64,000 nt of DNA from Ancylobacter rudongensis (GTDB lineage: Bacteria > Pseudomonadota > Alphaproteobacteria > Rhizobiales > Xanthobacteraceae), in NCBI RefSeq assembly GCF_900100155.1, contig NZ_FMTP01000004.1, positions 124,001-188,000 of the forward strand, read 5' to 3'. Below, in pieces: positions 1 to 10,529 of the stretch. The notes beneath the pieces were generated by a model that did not search any database, was not told the DNA's origin, and worked only from the letters and a program-made list of their open reading frames with translations. A program made the translations under genes and the position numbers. Position 1 is the first letter of the stretch, and each line of letters begins with the position of its first letter.

Positions 1-1211
1 CGCATCTGGCGACCACCTCGCTCGGCATCTGGGTGGGGGCGGGGGCGCGCGACGAGGCGGCCGACGAGCACGGCATCTCGCACCTGCTGGAGCATATGGC
101 GTTCAAGGGCACTCGGCGCCGCTCGGCCCGCGGCATCGCCGAGGAGATCGAGGCGGTCGGCGGCGATATCAACGCCGCCACCAGCGTCGAGCACACCTCC
201 TATAACGCACGGGTGCTGGGCGCCGACATGCCGCTCGCCCTGGAGGTGCTCGCCGACATTCTCGCCGAGCCGGCCTTCGATCCCGAAGAGCTGGCGCGCG
301 AGCACAATGTGATCGAGCAGGAGATCGGCGCCGCGCTGGATACGCCCGACGACCTGGTGTTCGACCTGTTCCAGGAGCGGGCCTTCCCCGGCCAGCCGAT
401 CGGCCGCTCGATCCTCGGCACGGCGGAAAGCGTGCGCTCCTTCGGACCGGACAAGCTGCGCACCTATCTCGGGCGCAATTACCGGGCGCCGAAGATGATC
501 GTGGCGGCGGCCGGTGCGGTCGAGCATGAGGCGCTGGTGGCGGAGGCGGAAAAGCGGGTGGCGAGCTTTGCCGCCGCCGACAAGCCCGAGGCGGTGCCCG
601 CCCGCTATGAGGGCGGGGTAGAGATCGGCGGCGGGCGCGAGCTGGAGCAGGCGCATCTGCTGATCGGCCTGCCCGGGCTTTCCTATCGCGATCCCGGCAT
701 CCACGCGCTGCAGGTGTTCACCAATGTGCTCGGCGGGGGCATGTCGTCGCGGCTGTTCCAGGAGGTCCGCGAGGCGCGGGGCCTGTGTTATGCGGTGTAT
801 TCCTTTCATTGGGGCTATGCCGATACCGGCCTGTTCGGCGTCTATGCCGGCACCGATGGCGGCGATGTCGGCGAACTGGTCGATGTGGCGGTGGACCAGA
901 TTCTCATCACCATCGACAGCATGACCGAGGCGGAACTCTCGCGCTCCAAGGCGCAGGCCAAGGTCGGGCTGCTGGCGGCGCTGGAGAGTTCCGGCGCCCG
1001 GGCGGACCAGCTGGCGCGGCAGATGCTGGCGTTCGGGCGGCCCATCCCGCTGGAGGAAATCGTCGCCAAGGTGGAAGCGGTGACGCTGGACGATGCCCGC
1101 GCGGCGGGAAAAGCGCTGATCGGGCGCGGGCGGCCGACCTTCACCGCGCTGGGTCCGGGAAAATCGCTTGAATCGGCGGCGCGCATCGCGGAACGTCTCA
1201 GCGCAGCATAA
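1..1211 (+). CDS. M16 family zinc metallopeptidase, 5' end cut by window
   Basis: Processing-protease-like peptidase of the pitrilysin (M16) family, related to mitochondrial processing peptidase beta. The reading frame is open from base 3, so the gene starts outside the window; the GTG at 33 is internal. The HxxEH zinc motif reads HLLEH, followed by MAFKGT as in bacterial PqqL/MPP-like proteins. The second, inactive-like half carries the usual R-x-Y region (RGLCYAVYSF, about residue 250). About 400 residues are visible, near the full family length of about 420, so only a short N-terminus is missing. It ends in TAA and is followed 18 bases later by an acetyltransferase gene on the same strand, so the two are probably cotranscribed. 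Family is clear; the natural substrate is not. Confidence 0.9.
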   Translation, partial: HLATTSLGIWVGAGARDEAADEHGISHLLEHMAFKGTRRRSARGIAEEIEAVGGDINAATSVEHTSYNARVLGADMPLALEVLADILAEPAFDPEELAREHNVIEQEIGAALDTPDDLVFDLFQERAFPGQPIGRSILGTAESVRSFGPDKLRTYLGRNYRAPKMIVAAAGAVEHEALVAEAEKRVASFAAADKPEAVPARYEGGVEIGGGRELEQAHLLIGLPGLSYRDPGIHALQVFTNVLGGGMSSRLFQEVREARGLCYAVYSFHWGYADTGLFGVYAGTDGGDVGELVDVAVDQILITIDSMTEAELSRSKAQAKVGLLAALESSGARADQLARQMLAFGRPIPLEEIVAKVEAVTLDDARAAGKALIGRGRPTFTALGPGKSLESAARIAERLSAA

Positions 1212-1229
1212 CCGCCGTCGGCAGCGCAC

Positions 1230-1886
1230 ATGGCCCTGTTTCGCACCGTTTCCTGGCATGAGCCGCCCATGCTCGTCGAGGGTGAGACGGTGCTGCTGCG
1301 CCTGCCGCAAATGGCGGACTTCGCCGCCTGGTCGGCCCTGCGCGAGCAGAGCCGGGATTTCCTTACCCCGTGGGAGCCGACCTGGCCGCCCTATGACCTC
1401 ACGCGCGGCTCGTTCCGGCGGCGGATGCGCCGCTATGCCCGCGATGTGCGCGAGGACGCGGCCTATCCGTTCCTGGTGATCCGCCGCGCCGACCGGGCGC
1501 TGCTGGGCGGCGTGTCGCTGTCCAATATCCGCCGGGGCGTGACCCAGACCGCGAGCCTCGGCTACTGGATGGGCGCCCCCTACGCCGGCAAGGGCTATAT
1601 GGGCGCGGCGGTCCGCACCCTGCTGCCCTTCGCCCATGGCGCGCTCGGCCTGCGCCGGATCGAGGCCGCGTGCCTGCCGGGCAACGCGCCCTCCATGCGG
1701 CTGCTGGAAGGCAGCGGCTTCCGGCGCGAGGGCTATGGCCGGCAGTATCTCTGCATCAACGGCACCTGGCAGGACCATGTGCTCTTTGCCCGGCTGGCCG
1801 GCGACCCCATCGCCCGGGCGGAGGGTTTCGAGACCGCCAGTTTGGTGCCGTTCAAAAGTGCAGATGAGTTGAGCGGTAACGTCTAA
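1230..1886 (+). CDS. GNAT family N-acetyltransferase, RimJ/RimL-like
   Basis: 218 residues with the RimJ/RimL arrangement: an N-terminal LRLPQMADFAAW strand-helix, a central strand (GGVSLSNI), and an acetyl-CoA loop seen as GYWMGAPYAGKGYMGAA. These proteins transfer acetyl from acetyl-CoA to N-terminal amino groups, ribosomal proteins S5, L12 and S18 being the known targets. The exact substrate cannot be read from sequence; RimJ (S5) is the closest guess because many alphaproteobacteria have this gene directly behind an M16 protease. The ATG at 1230 is chosen because it opens 18 bases after the upstream stop and gives the expected N-terminus. Confidence 0.85.
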   Translation: MALFRTVSWHEPPMLVEGETVLLRLPQMADFAAWSALREQSRDFLTPWEPTWPPYDLTRGSFRRRMRRYARDVREDAAYPFLVIRRADRALLGGVSLSNIRRGVTQTASLGYWMGAPYAGKGYMGAAVRTLLPFAHGALGLRRIEAACLPGNAPSMRLLEGSGFRREGYGRQYLCINGTWQDHVLFARLAGDPIARAEGFETASLVPFKSADELSGNV

Positions 1887-2007
1887 TCTGGAATCTCTCA
1901 AATCTGAGCGAACGAAGACTAGTCGATCACCTCACATGATCGGCAGATTGACATTTGCCAATTGACGGCCCGCCGGAATAGCGCGAAAAGAGAAGACAAA
2001 GGCGATA

Positions 2008-2024
2008 TTTAGAATAATTCTAAA
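2008..2024. promoter_or_regulatory. Irr box (iron control element) upstream of bfd
   Basis: Perfect 17-bp palindrome TTTAGAATAATTCTAAA, 28 bases before the bfd start codon. It matches the iron control element bound by the heme-responsive regulator Irr in rhizobia (TTTAGAA-N3-TTCTAAA). Irr represses iron-storage genes when iron is low. The call rests on sequence match and gene context. Confidence 0.8.
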
Positions 2025-2052
2025 TGCCTTAAAGCTTCGGTTTCGCGTCGCG

Positions 2053-2532
2053 ATGATCGTGTGTTCGTGCAATGTGCTTTCCGATCGTCAGATCCGCAGC
2101 GCGGTGACGGAGACGCCGGCGCCTGTCCGCACGGTGGGGCAGGTCTATCGTTGCCTTGGCTGCAGCGCCCAGTGCGGGCGTTGCGCGCGCACAATCCGCA
2201 AGCTGCTCGACGACGTGAATGCCAGCGCCTGCTCGATCTGCCCGCTGGACTGCCCGGTATCGGCGCAGGCGCCCGGCCAGCCGGCGCAGCCGCACGCCGA
2301 ACACAGCCATGCCGGGCATAGTCATGCCGGGCACAATCACGTTGGGCATCGTCACGCCGAACATGGCCATTCGGCGCCTGCCCATACCGGACATGCTCAT
2401 GCGGGACATACCCATGGCGAGCAGGGGCATGCCCCCAGCAACGGCCGGCACACCCGCACCCCGCGCCGGCTCGTGACCGTCGACCACGCCCGGTCCCCGC
2501 ATCTGGCCGGCCATGCCGTGGCCGCCGAGTAG
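2053..2532 (+). CDS. bfd: Bacterioferritin-associated ferredoxin with histidine-rich C-terminal tail
   Basis: The first 55 or so residues are a Bfd [2Fe-2S] domain: CxC at residues 4 and 6 and CGRC at 41 and 44 are the likely cluster ligands, with further Cys at 34 and 37. Bfd reduces bacterioferritin so that stored ferric iron can be released. Ordinary Bfd is about 65-100 residues; here the chain continues to 159. The extension has another Cys cluster (C60, C63, C67) and then, from residue 81, 21 histidines, 17 of them in HAGHxH-like repeats, which look like a metal-binding tail. The bacterioferritin gene follows 175 bases downstream. An Irr box lies just upstream. The ribosome site is weak, so the exact start is uncertain, but the CxC near the N-terminus supports this ATG. 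Confidence 0.85.
   Translation: MIVCSCNVLSDRQIRSAVTETPAPVRTVGQVYRCLGCSAQCGRCARTIRKLLDDVNASACSICPLDCPVSAQAPGQPAQPHAEHSHAGHSHAGHNHVGHRHAEHGHSAPAHTGHAHAGHTHGEQGHAPSNGRHTRTPRRLVTVDHARSPHLAGHAVAAE
2299..2424 (+). repeat. Degenerate tandem repeat encoding the His-rich tail of Bfd
   Basis: Imperfect repeats of about 15 bases (variants of catgccgggcatagt) encode the HAGHSH-type units. The repeat stays in frame with bfd and sits inside its coding region, so it is best read as coding expansion and not as an independent element. Confidence 0.7.
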
Positions 2533-2654
2533 GTCGCCCTTCGCCTCTCTCCCCTATGCCTTATGCCGCTGACAGCCGCGCCTTGTGCCGCGTCGAACCC
2601 GGGTGAAAAACCCGTGCGCGCGCCCGGCGACGCGCGATAATGGGTTGCCTATTC

Positions 2655-2671
2655 CTTAGAAGTTTTCTAAA
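2655..2671. promoter_or_regulatory. Irr box upstream of bfr
   Basis: CTTAGAAGTTTTCTAAA matches the Irr iron control element at all arm positions except the first base (TTAGAA-N3-TTCTAA core is perfect). It lies 36 bases before the bfr start and 130 bases after the bfd stop, giving bfr its own iron-responsive promoter. A second box so close to the one at bfd strengthens both calls. Confidence 0.75.
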
Positions 2672-2707
2672 CAGGAGCCACTATCTCGCAGCAGGAGAGG
2701 CGGCGCC

Positions 2708-3184
2708 ATGAAGGGCGATTCAAAGGTCATCGACTATCTCAACCGCGGCGTCCGCTCGGAGCTCACCGCGATCAACCAGTACTGGCTGCATTACCGCATG
2801 CTGGACAACTGGGGCTACAAGAAGCTGGCCGCCAAGTGGCGCGCCGAGTCGATCGAGGAAATGCAGCACGCTGATCGCTTCATCGATCGCATCCTGTTCC
2901 TCGAAGGCCTGCCGAACCTGCAGGTGCTCGACCCGCTGCGCATCGGCCAGGACATCAAGGAAGTGATCGAGTGCGATCTCGCCGCCGAGATCGAGGCGCG
3001 CGCGCTCTACCAGGAAGCCGCGACCTATGCCGAGACGGTGCAGGACTATCCCAGCCGGGACCTGTTCAAAGAGCTGATGAAGGACGAGGAAGGCCATATC
3101 GACTTCCTTGAAACCCAGCTCGACCTGATCGCCAATCTGGGCATCCAGCTCTACGCCCAGCACCATATTGGCGGCCTCGACTGA
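2708..3184 (+). CDS. bfr: Bacterioferritin
   Basis: 158 residues, the standard length. Forms the 24-subunit heme-containing iron-storage shell in the cytoplasm. All ferroxidase ligands are visible: E18, E51, H54, E94, E127 and H130 by family alignment, and M52, the inter-subunit heme ligand, is present in the EEMQHADR segment. A clear ribosome site (aggagagg) precedes the ATG. The gene follows bfd, whose product supplies electrons for iron release, and has its own Irr box. Nothing unusual in the protein itself. Confidence 0.97.
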   Translation: MKGDSKVIDYLNRGVRSELTAINQYWLHYRMLDNWGYKKLAAKWRAESIEEMQHADRFIDRILFLEGLPNLQVLDPLRIGQDIKEVIECDLAAEIEARALYQEAATYAETVQDYPSRDLFKELMKDEEGHIDFLETQLDLIANLGIQLYAQHHIGGLD

Positions 3185-3216
3185 GGTTTTCGGCGTCATC
3201 GCCAGGGTTTAGCGGG

Positions 3217-3236
3217 GGCCGGTCGCAAGACCGGCC
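3217..3236 (+). terminator. Hairpin after bfr, probable terminator
   Basis: Perfect 8-bp stem GGCCGGTC / GACCGGCC with GCAA loop, 33 bases after the bfr stop. The following T run is short (TTCGG), so it may be a weak or processing hairpin. Confidence 0.5.
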
Positions 3237-3327
3237 TTCGGCATTCAGGGGCACTGCTTTTCGCGTCCCCACCGGGGCACGACGCAGTTTACCTCGCGGC
3301 GTCAAACCCTTCCGCCATAGTTTTTGA

Positions 3328-3342
3328 TTAGACTTATTCCAA
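3328..3342. promoter_or_regulatory. Degenerate Irr-box-like palindrome upstream of iron transporter gene
   Basis: TTAGACTTATTCCAA agrees with the core TTAGAA-N3-TTCTAA at 10 of 12 arm bases and lies 122 bases before the ferric-iron binding protein gene. The match is weaker than the two boxes upstream of bfd and bfr, but the iron-uptake context supports it. Irr often activates uptake genes from this distance; RirA or Fur control is the alternative. Confidence 0.4.
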
Positions 3343-3463
3343 GCTATTGACTTCACTTAGCTTTTCGTTGACCCACCGGCCCCCGTCAGCTACCGCCTGC
3401 GACAGACGTAACGTCAACCATGCGATCGCCAGTTGACCGGCGATCCGCACGCAGGAGACGCCG

Positions 3464-4513
3464 ATGACTGCCCGCACGCTCACCCCGTTCACCCGCCGCC
3501 TGGCTCTCGGAGGCTTCATCGCCGCCAGCCTGGCGCTGGCGCCGATCGCCGCGTCCGCCGAAGAGGTCGTCAACATCTACACGACCCGCGAGCCGGGCCT
3601 GGCCAAGCCGCTGTTCGACGCCTTTACCGAGAAGACCGGCGTCAAGGTGAACAGCGTGTTCGTGAAGGACGGCCTCGCCGAGCGCGTGAAGGCCGAGGGC
3701 GAGGCCTCCCCCGCCGACGTGCTGATGACGGTGGATGTCGGCGCGCTGCTCGACCTCGTCGACCAGGGCGTGACCCAGCCGGTGACATCCGACGTGCTGG
3801 ACAAGGCCATCCCCGCCAATCTGCGCGGCGCCAATGGCGACTGGTTCGCGCTCTCCGCCCGCGCCCGCGTCGCCTACACCTCGAAGGACCGGGTGAAGGA
3901 CACGGCGATCACCTATGAGAGCTTCGCCGACCCGAAGTGGAAGGGCGAGGTCTGCATCCGCTCGGGCAAGCACCCCTACAACACCGCGCTGATCGCCGCC
4001 TATATCGTCCATCACGGCGAGGCCAAGGCCGAGGAATGGCTGAAGGGCGTGAAGGCGAACCTTGCCCGCAAGGCCGCCGGCGGCGACCGTGAAGTGGCGC
4101 GCGACATTCTCGGCGACATCTGCGACATCGGCCTCGCCAATTCCTACTATGTCGGGCTGATGCGCTCCGGCAAGGGCGGCCCCGAGCAGGAAGAATGGGC
4201 CAAGGCGATCAATGTCGTGCTGCCGACCTTCGAGAATGGCGGCACCCATGTGAACATTTCCGGCGCCAGCGTCGCCAAGAACGCCCCGAACAAGGGCAAT
4301 GCCGTCAAGCTGCTGGAATATCTCGTGTCTCCCGAGGCGCAGGCGCTCTACGCCAAGGGCAATTACGAGTACCCCGTGGTGCCCGGCGCGCCGGTCGACC
4401 CGATCATCGCGGCCTTCGGCCCGCTGAAGGTGGACAATGTCGACCTGGTCGCGGTCGCCAAGGCCCGCAAGGCGGCGGCGAACCTCGCCGACAAGGTCGG
4501 CTTCGACAACTGA
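3464..4513 (+). CDS. Ferric iron ABC transporter, periplasmic binding protein (FutA/FbpA-like)
   Basis: 349 residues. A signal peptide (twin Arg at 11-12, hydrophobic segment, cleavage about ASA-EE near residue 37) sends it to the periplasm. The mature chain begins with VVNIYTTRE, typical of ferric-ion binding proteins, and has the adjacent tyrosines Y228-Y229 (NSYYVGLM) that bind Fe(III) in this family. It delivers iron to the permease encoded next. Ribosome site aggagac precedes the ATG. The permease follows after 160 bases containing a repeat/hairpin. No ATPase gene lies in the neighbourhood. Confidence 0.92.
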   Translation: MTARTLTPFTRRLALGGFIAASLALAPIAASAEEVVNIYTTREPGLAKPLFDAFTEKTGVKVNSVFVKDGLAERVKAEGEASPADVLMTVDVGALLDLVDQGVTQPVTSDVLDKAIPANLRGANGDWFALSARARVAYTSKDRVKDTAITYESFADPKWKGEVCIRSGKHPYNTALIAAYIVHHGEAKAEEWLKGVKANLARKAAGGDREVARDILGDICDIGLANSYYVGLMRSGKGGPEQEEWAKAINVVLPTFENGGTHVNISGASVAKNAPNKGNAVKLLEYLVSPEAQALYAKGNYEYPVVPGAPVDPIIAAFGPLKVDNVDLVAVAKARKAAANLADKVGFDN

Positions 4514-4543
4514 TCCCGCGCCGGCCGCGTCACCGAGACGATT

Positions 4544-4616
4544 GGCCGGCGCTGAGGGCAGCGCCGGCCAGCCTCCCTGAAGAACGCCTGGCTGACGCTG
4601 AGGACAGCGCCGGCCA
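4544..4616 (+). repeat. Hairpin plus 20-bp direct repeat between binding protein and permease genes
   Basis: A perfect 11-bp stem (ggccggcgctg / cagcgccggcc, loop AGGG) occupies 4544-4569. Its second half recurs as a 20-bp direct repeat with one mismatch (4551-4570 and 4597-4616). There is no T run. Such intra-operon hairpins often stabilise the upstream mRNA, so that the binding protein is made in excess over the permease; that role is inferred. Confidence 0.6.
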
Positions 4617-4673
4617 AGCTTCACCGACATGATTGGGTCCCGGGGTGGTTGCCGCCCCGGGACATTTGGCAAG

Positions 4674-6338
4674 ATGAGCCTGGTTCTTTCCCATCGCCCG
4701 CGCCGCGCCCCTGTTACCGGCTCCCGTCTCGTGCGGGCGGCGGCGGGGGCGGTCGTGCTTCTGGTGCTGCTGCCGCTGCTGGCGCTGTCCTGGACCGCGC
4801 TGCAGGGCTCGGGCGATTTGTGGCCGCACCTCATCGCCAATGTCATTCCTCACGCTCTGTTCGAGACCACGCTGCTGGTGCTCGGCGTCGGCGCGTTCGT
4901 CGCCGTCATCGGCACCGGCACCGCCTGGCTGGTGGCGGTGTGCCGCTTTCCCGGGCGGGGCGTGTTCGAGTGGGCGCTGCTGCTGCCGCTCGCCATCCCA
5001 ACCTATATCCAGGCCTTCGTCTATGTCGACGCGGTGCATCCGCTGGGGCCGATCCCGACGCTGATCCGCACCAGCTTCGACCTGCGCCCGCGCGACCTCT
5101 GGCTGCCGGAGGTGCGCTCGCTGCCCGGCTGCATCGTGCTGCTTGGGCTGGTGCTCTACCCCTATGTCTACCTCTCCGCCCGCGCCGCCTTTCTGGTGCA
5201 GACCGCTTCCGTGCTCGACGCCGCCCGCACGCTGGGGGCGGGGGCGGGGGAGGCGTTCTTCCGCATCGCCTTGCCGCTCGCCCGCCCGGCGATCGCGGTG
5301 GGGGTGACGCTGGCGCTGATGGAGACGGTGAACGACATCGGCGCCTCCGAATTCCTCGGCGTGCAGACGCTGACCCTGTCGATCTATTCCACCTGGCTGA
5401 ACCGCTCCAGCCTGCCGGGCGCGGCGCAGATCGCGCTGTGCATGCTGGCGCTGATGTTCGCGCTGGTCATGCTGGAGCGCTGGGGCCGGCGCCACCAGCG
5501 GACCGGCAATATCGGCGACCGCGCCCGCCCGCCGGCGCGGCGCCCGCTCTCAGCCGGGGCCGGCGCGCTTGCCTTCCTCGCCTGCCTGCTGCCGGTGCTG
5601 CTCGGCTTCGTGCTGCCGGCCGGCCATCTCGCCCATGCGGCATGGAAGCGGATCTCCTTCCATGGCGTTTCCGAGACCATTCTCGTGGAGACGGCGAACA
5701 CCGCCTTCTTCGCCGCGCTCGGCACCGTGCTCGCCTTGCTGCTCGGCTTCGCCGTGGTGGTGGCGCTGCGCACCGGGGCGCTGCGCTCCGGGCTGGCGCT
5801 GCGACTTGCGAGCCTGGGCTATGCCGTGCCCGGCACCGTGCTGGCGGTCGGTCTGCTGGTGCCGCTGGCCGGCTTCGACAATCTCGTCTCCGGCCTCGCC
5901 GAGCGCTTTGCCGGCGTCTCCACCGGATTGCTGCTGTCCGGCTCCGGCGCGGCGCTCATCATCGCCTATGTCATCCGCTTCCTCGCCATCCCCATTGGCG
6001 GGCTGGAGGCCGGCTATGGCAAGGTCGGCACCACGCTCGACATGGCGGCGCGCAGCCTTGGCGAGACGCCGGGCGGGGTGGTGCGCCTCGTCCATCTGCC
6101 GATGCTGCGGCCGGCGCTGGGCGGCGCGGCACTGTTGGTGTTCGTCGACTGCATGAAGGAACTGCCGGCGACGCTGATGCTGCGGCCACTGAACTTCGAG
6201 ACGCTGGCCAGCCATGTCTATGCCGAGGCCGCGCGCGGCACCTATGAGGACGGCGCGTTGGCGGCGCTGCTCATCGTGCTGGTGGGGCTGGTGCCGGTGA
6301 TCCTGCTGGCGCGGCTCTCCCGGCCCCGGCAGGGGTGA
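4674..6338 (+). CDS. Ferric iron ABC transporter permease (FbpB/FutB-like)
   Basis: About 554 residues with two homologous membrane halves, each of roughly six helices and each with an EAA-type loop (AARTLGAGAGEAFFRIALPLARPA, shown here in part as AARTLGAGAGEAFFR, and AARSLGETPGG with LVHLPMLRPA). This is the fused permease layout of FbpB/FutB iron transporters in the inner membrane. An in-frame ATG at 4629 would add 15 residues, but that segment starts just past the repeat and has no ribosome site; I prefer 4674, though neither start has a strong site. The gene ends 5 bases before the convergent acetoacetyl-CoA ligase gene, so a cognate ATPase must be encoded elsewhere. Confidence 0.9.
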   Translation: MSLVLSHRPRRAPVTGSRLVRAAAGAVVLLVLLPLLALSWTALQGSGDLWPHLIANVIPHALFETTLLVLGVGAFVAVIGTGTAWLVAVCRFPGRGVFEWALLLPLAIPTYIQAFVYVDAVHPLGPIPTLIRTSFDLRPRDLWLPEVRSLPGCIVLLGLVLYPYVYLSARAAFLVQTASVLDAARTLGAGAGEAFFRIALPLARPAIAVGVTLALMETVNDIGASEFLGVQTLTLSIYSTWLNRSSLPGAAQIALCMLALMFALVMLERWGRRHQRTGNIGDRARPPARRPLSAGAGALAFLACLLPVLLGFVLPAGHLAHAAWKRISFHGVSETILVETANTAFFAALGTVLALLLGFAVVVALRTGALRSGLALRLASLGYAVPGTVLAVGLLVPLAGFDNLVSGLAERFAGVSTGLLLSGSGAALIIAYVIRFLAIPIGGLEAGYGKVGTTLDMAARSLGETPGGVVRLVHLPMLRPALGGAALLVFVDCMKELPATLMLRPLNFETLASHVYAEAARGTYEDGALAALLIVLVGLVPVILLARLSRPRQG

Positions 6339-6342
6339 GGCT

Positions 6343-8325
<1,983 letters not shown>

Positions 8326-8550
8326 GCCGTCCTCCCCTTCGGTTCACGCGCCGTTGCCGCGCGCTTCGCATTGCAGCATTCATAGCGCCGGGCGGAACGC
8401 CTGTCAGGCCATCAAACAGACACAGAGCGCCAACATGGTGCGGCAACCTTGGTACGGCACCCGCGCGCGACCCGTACCTGTATGAGCGCGGCCCTTGCTT
8501 GCGCGGCTTCGCTCCGATGCGGTAGCGAGGGCGGGGAGCATGACGACACA

Positions 8551-10524
8551 ATGAAGAAGTTCATTCCATTCCTCCTCGTGCCGCTGGCACTGGCGCTGGT
8601 GGCCGGCGTGCTGGCGCCCAAGCTCGCCTCCGAGGAGACGCTGCGGGCCGAGGCGCGGGCGATGATCGCCGCCGCCACCGGGGCCGAGCCGACGCTCGAC
8701 GGGCCGGTTTCCTTCGCCGTGCTGCCCTGGCCCTCGCTCTCGATCGGCGGGGTGAGCCTGGAAGACCCCCGCGCCCGGCTCGACGTGCCCACGGTGCGGG
8801 TGGTGCTCGATGTGCTGCCGCTGCTGGCCGGGCGCGTGCGCGCCGACCATATCGAACTCACCGATCCCAAGCTGGTTCTGGTCGATCCGGGCGACGGGCT
8901 GGCGGCGCTCAGTGGCTTCATCGCCGCTCTCGGCACGGCCGAATCGCGCGGCGATCTCATCGTCACCCATGGCAGCGTCGGCATCGCCCGCGGCGATACG
9001 GTCGACATTCTGGTGCCGCAGGCGGACCTGACCATTGGCTGGCGCGGCGGAGCCAGCGTCGAGGTGGCCGGCAGGGCGGTGTGGCGCGGCGAAGCGGTGG
9101 AGATCGACGGCCGTCTTGGCGGCCTGCGGGCGCTGGCGGTCGGCGAGGTGGGCGGTCTCACCTTGTCGCTGACCGCCCCGCTGGCGAACGCCTCCTTTAC
9201 CGGCGGGGCGCGGCTGGCGGGCGGGCCGGTCGTCTCCGGCGAGCTGAAGGTCGAGGCCGGGCAACTGCGCGAGGCGCTGGCCTGGCTGGGGATGGACGCG
9301 CCGACCGCGGGCGGCTTCGGCCCCTTCGAGCTGCGGGCCATGGCGCTTGTCTCGGCGCAGGGCGCCCAGCTCAACCAGGCGCGGCTCGATCTCGACGGCA
9401 ATTCCGGCATCGGCGCCTTCAATCTGCGCATCGATGGCGCGCGCCCGATGCTGCAGGGCTCGCTGGCGAGCGAGACCATCGACCTGTCGCCCTATGGCGA
9501 ACTGAACCTCTCCAGCCCCCGGCAGGGCGGCTGGAGCCGCGAGGCCATCGATCTCGGCCCGACCCAGGCGCTGGATGTCGAACTGCGCCTCTCCGCCGGG
9601 CGAGTTCGTCTCGGCGGCGCCGATCTGCAGCGTATGGCCGCCAGCGCCACCGCCAAGGGCGGGCGGCTCTCGCTCACCATCGGCGAGGCCGAGGCCTGGG
9701 GCGGGCTGTTCCGCGCCTCGGTCCAGCTCTCGCCGCGGCCGGCCGAGCCGGGGGTGAATGTGCGGGTCGACCTTTCCGCCGACGATGTGGCGCTGGGCCC
9801 GGCGCTGGGCGAGCTGTTCCGCTTCCAGCGCCTTGAAGGCACCGGCTCGTTCCGGCTGTCGGCGATGGGCGGCGGCAGCAGCATCATGGACATTGCGGAG
9901 GGGCTCGGCGGGGCCTTCACCCTTACCGGCAGCCAGGGTGGGTTGGTCGGCATCGATGTCGGGCGTATCCTGGCGCGGCTGGAGAAGCGCCCGCTCTCCG
10001 GCGGCGATCTGCGCGGCGGGCGCACCCCCTTCGCCGATATCGTCGTCGATGCGCGCATTGACGGCGGCATCGTCAAGCTCGACCGGCTCGATCTCTCCAG
10101 CGACACGCTGCATGTGGCACTGGCCGGGGAAAGCCCGGTCGCCTCGCGCGCGCTCGATCTCTCCGGGGTTGCCCAGCTGGTGCGCGCGGTGCCGGCCTCG
10201 GCCACCAGGGCGGAGGTGAGCACTGCCGTGACCGGCGCGGAGACGATGGATTCCGCGCCTGACGCCGCCGCCCCGGCCGCGGCCGGCGTGGTGGCGAGCC
10301 TCGCCGCAGGCGCGCCCTCGACCGTAGCGCCGAATGGCGCCGCAGCCCAGGCCGCGCTTAAGCCGTCGCCTTCCGTGGCTTTCGCGCTGCCCTTCATCGT
10401 GCGCGGCGACTGGCAGCGCCCGATCCTGCTGCCCGACCCGCAGGCACTGATCCGTCGCTCCGGCGCCGGCCGGGCCCTGCTTGGCCCTTCAGAAAAGCTC
10501 GACGTCTCCGCCCCGGCGCCCTGA
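8551..10524 (+). CDS. AsmA family protein
   Basis: 657 residues. One N-terminal membrane anchor (MKKFIPFLLVPLALALVAG) followed by a large periplasmic beta-rich region; the AsmA domain features are the N-terminal LSIGGVSLEDPRA segment and the C-terminal domain about residues 470-570 (GLGGAFTLTGSQGGLVGIDVGRIL). AsmA-like proteins belong to the bridge-like lipid-transfer superfamily and affect outer-membrane lipid composition. The ATG at 8551 is chosen over the in-frame GTG at 8449 because it begins the hydrophobic anchor and follows gcgggga. The C-terminal 130 residues are Ala/Pro-rich and low-complexity. Convergent with the histidine kinase. Confidence 0.85.
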   Translation: MKKFIPFLLVPLALALVAGVLAPKLASEETLRAEARAMIAAATGAEPTLDGPVSFAVLPWPSLSIGGVSLEDPRARLDVPTVRVVLDVLPLLAGRVRADHIELTDPKLVLVDPGDGLAALSGFIAALGTAESRGDLIVTHGSVGIARGDTVDILVPQADLTIGWRGGASVEVAGRAVWRGEAVEIDGRLGGLRALAVGEVGGLTLSLTAPLANASFTGGARLAGGPVVSGELKVEAGQLREALAWLGMDAPTAGGFGPFELRAMALVSAQGAQLNQARLDLDGNSGIGAFNLRIDGARPMLQGSLASETIDLSPYGELNLSSPRQGGWSREAIDLGPTQALDVELRLSAGRVRLGGADLQRMAASATAKGGRLSLTIGEAEAWGGLFRASVQLSPRPAEPGVNVRVDLSADDVALGPALGELFRFQRLEGTGSFRLSAMGGGSSIMDIAEGLGGAFTLTGSQGGLVGIDVGRILARLEKRPLSGGDLRGGRTPFADIVVDARIDGGIVKLDRLDLSSDTLHVALAGESPVASRALDLSGVAQLVRAVPASATRAEVSTAVTGAETMDSAPDAAAPAAAGVVASLAAGAPSTVAPNGAAAQAALKPSPSVAFALPFIVRGDWQRPILLPDPQALIRRSGAGRALLGPSEKLDVSAPAP

Positions 10525-10529
10525 GGCCG

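Noticed and set aside
2299-2424. Possible CRISPR-like or tandem repeat array
   Set aside because: Repeats are short, imperfect, continuous with no spacers, and in frame within bfd.
3386-4846. 486-codon open frame opposite the iron-binding protein gene
   Set aside because: Antisense to a gene with signal peptide and iron ligands.
8404-10113. 569-codon open frame opposite the AsmA-like gene
   Set aside because: Antisense shadow with no motifs; the plus strand has the anchor and AsmA domain.
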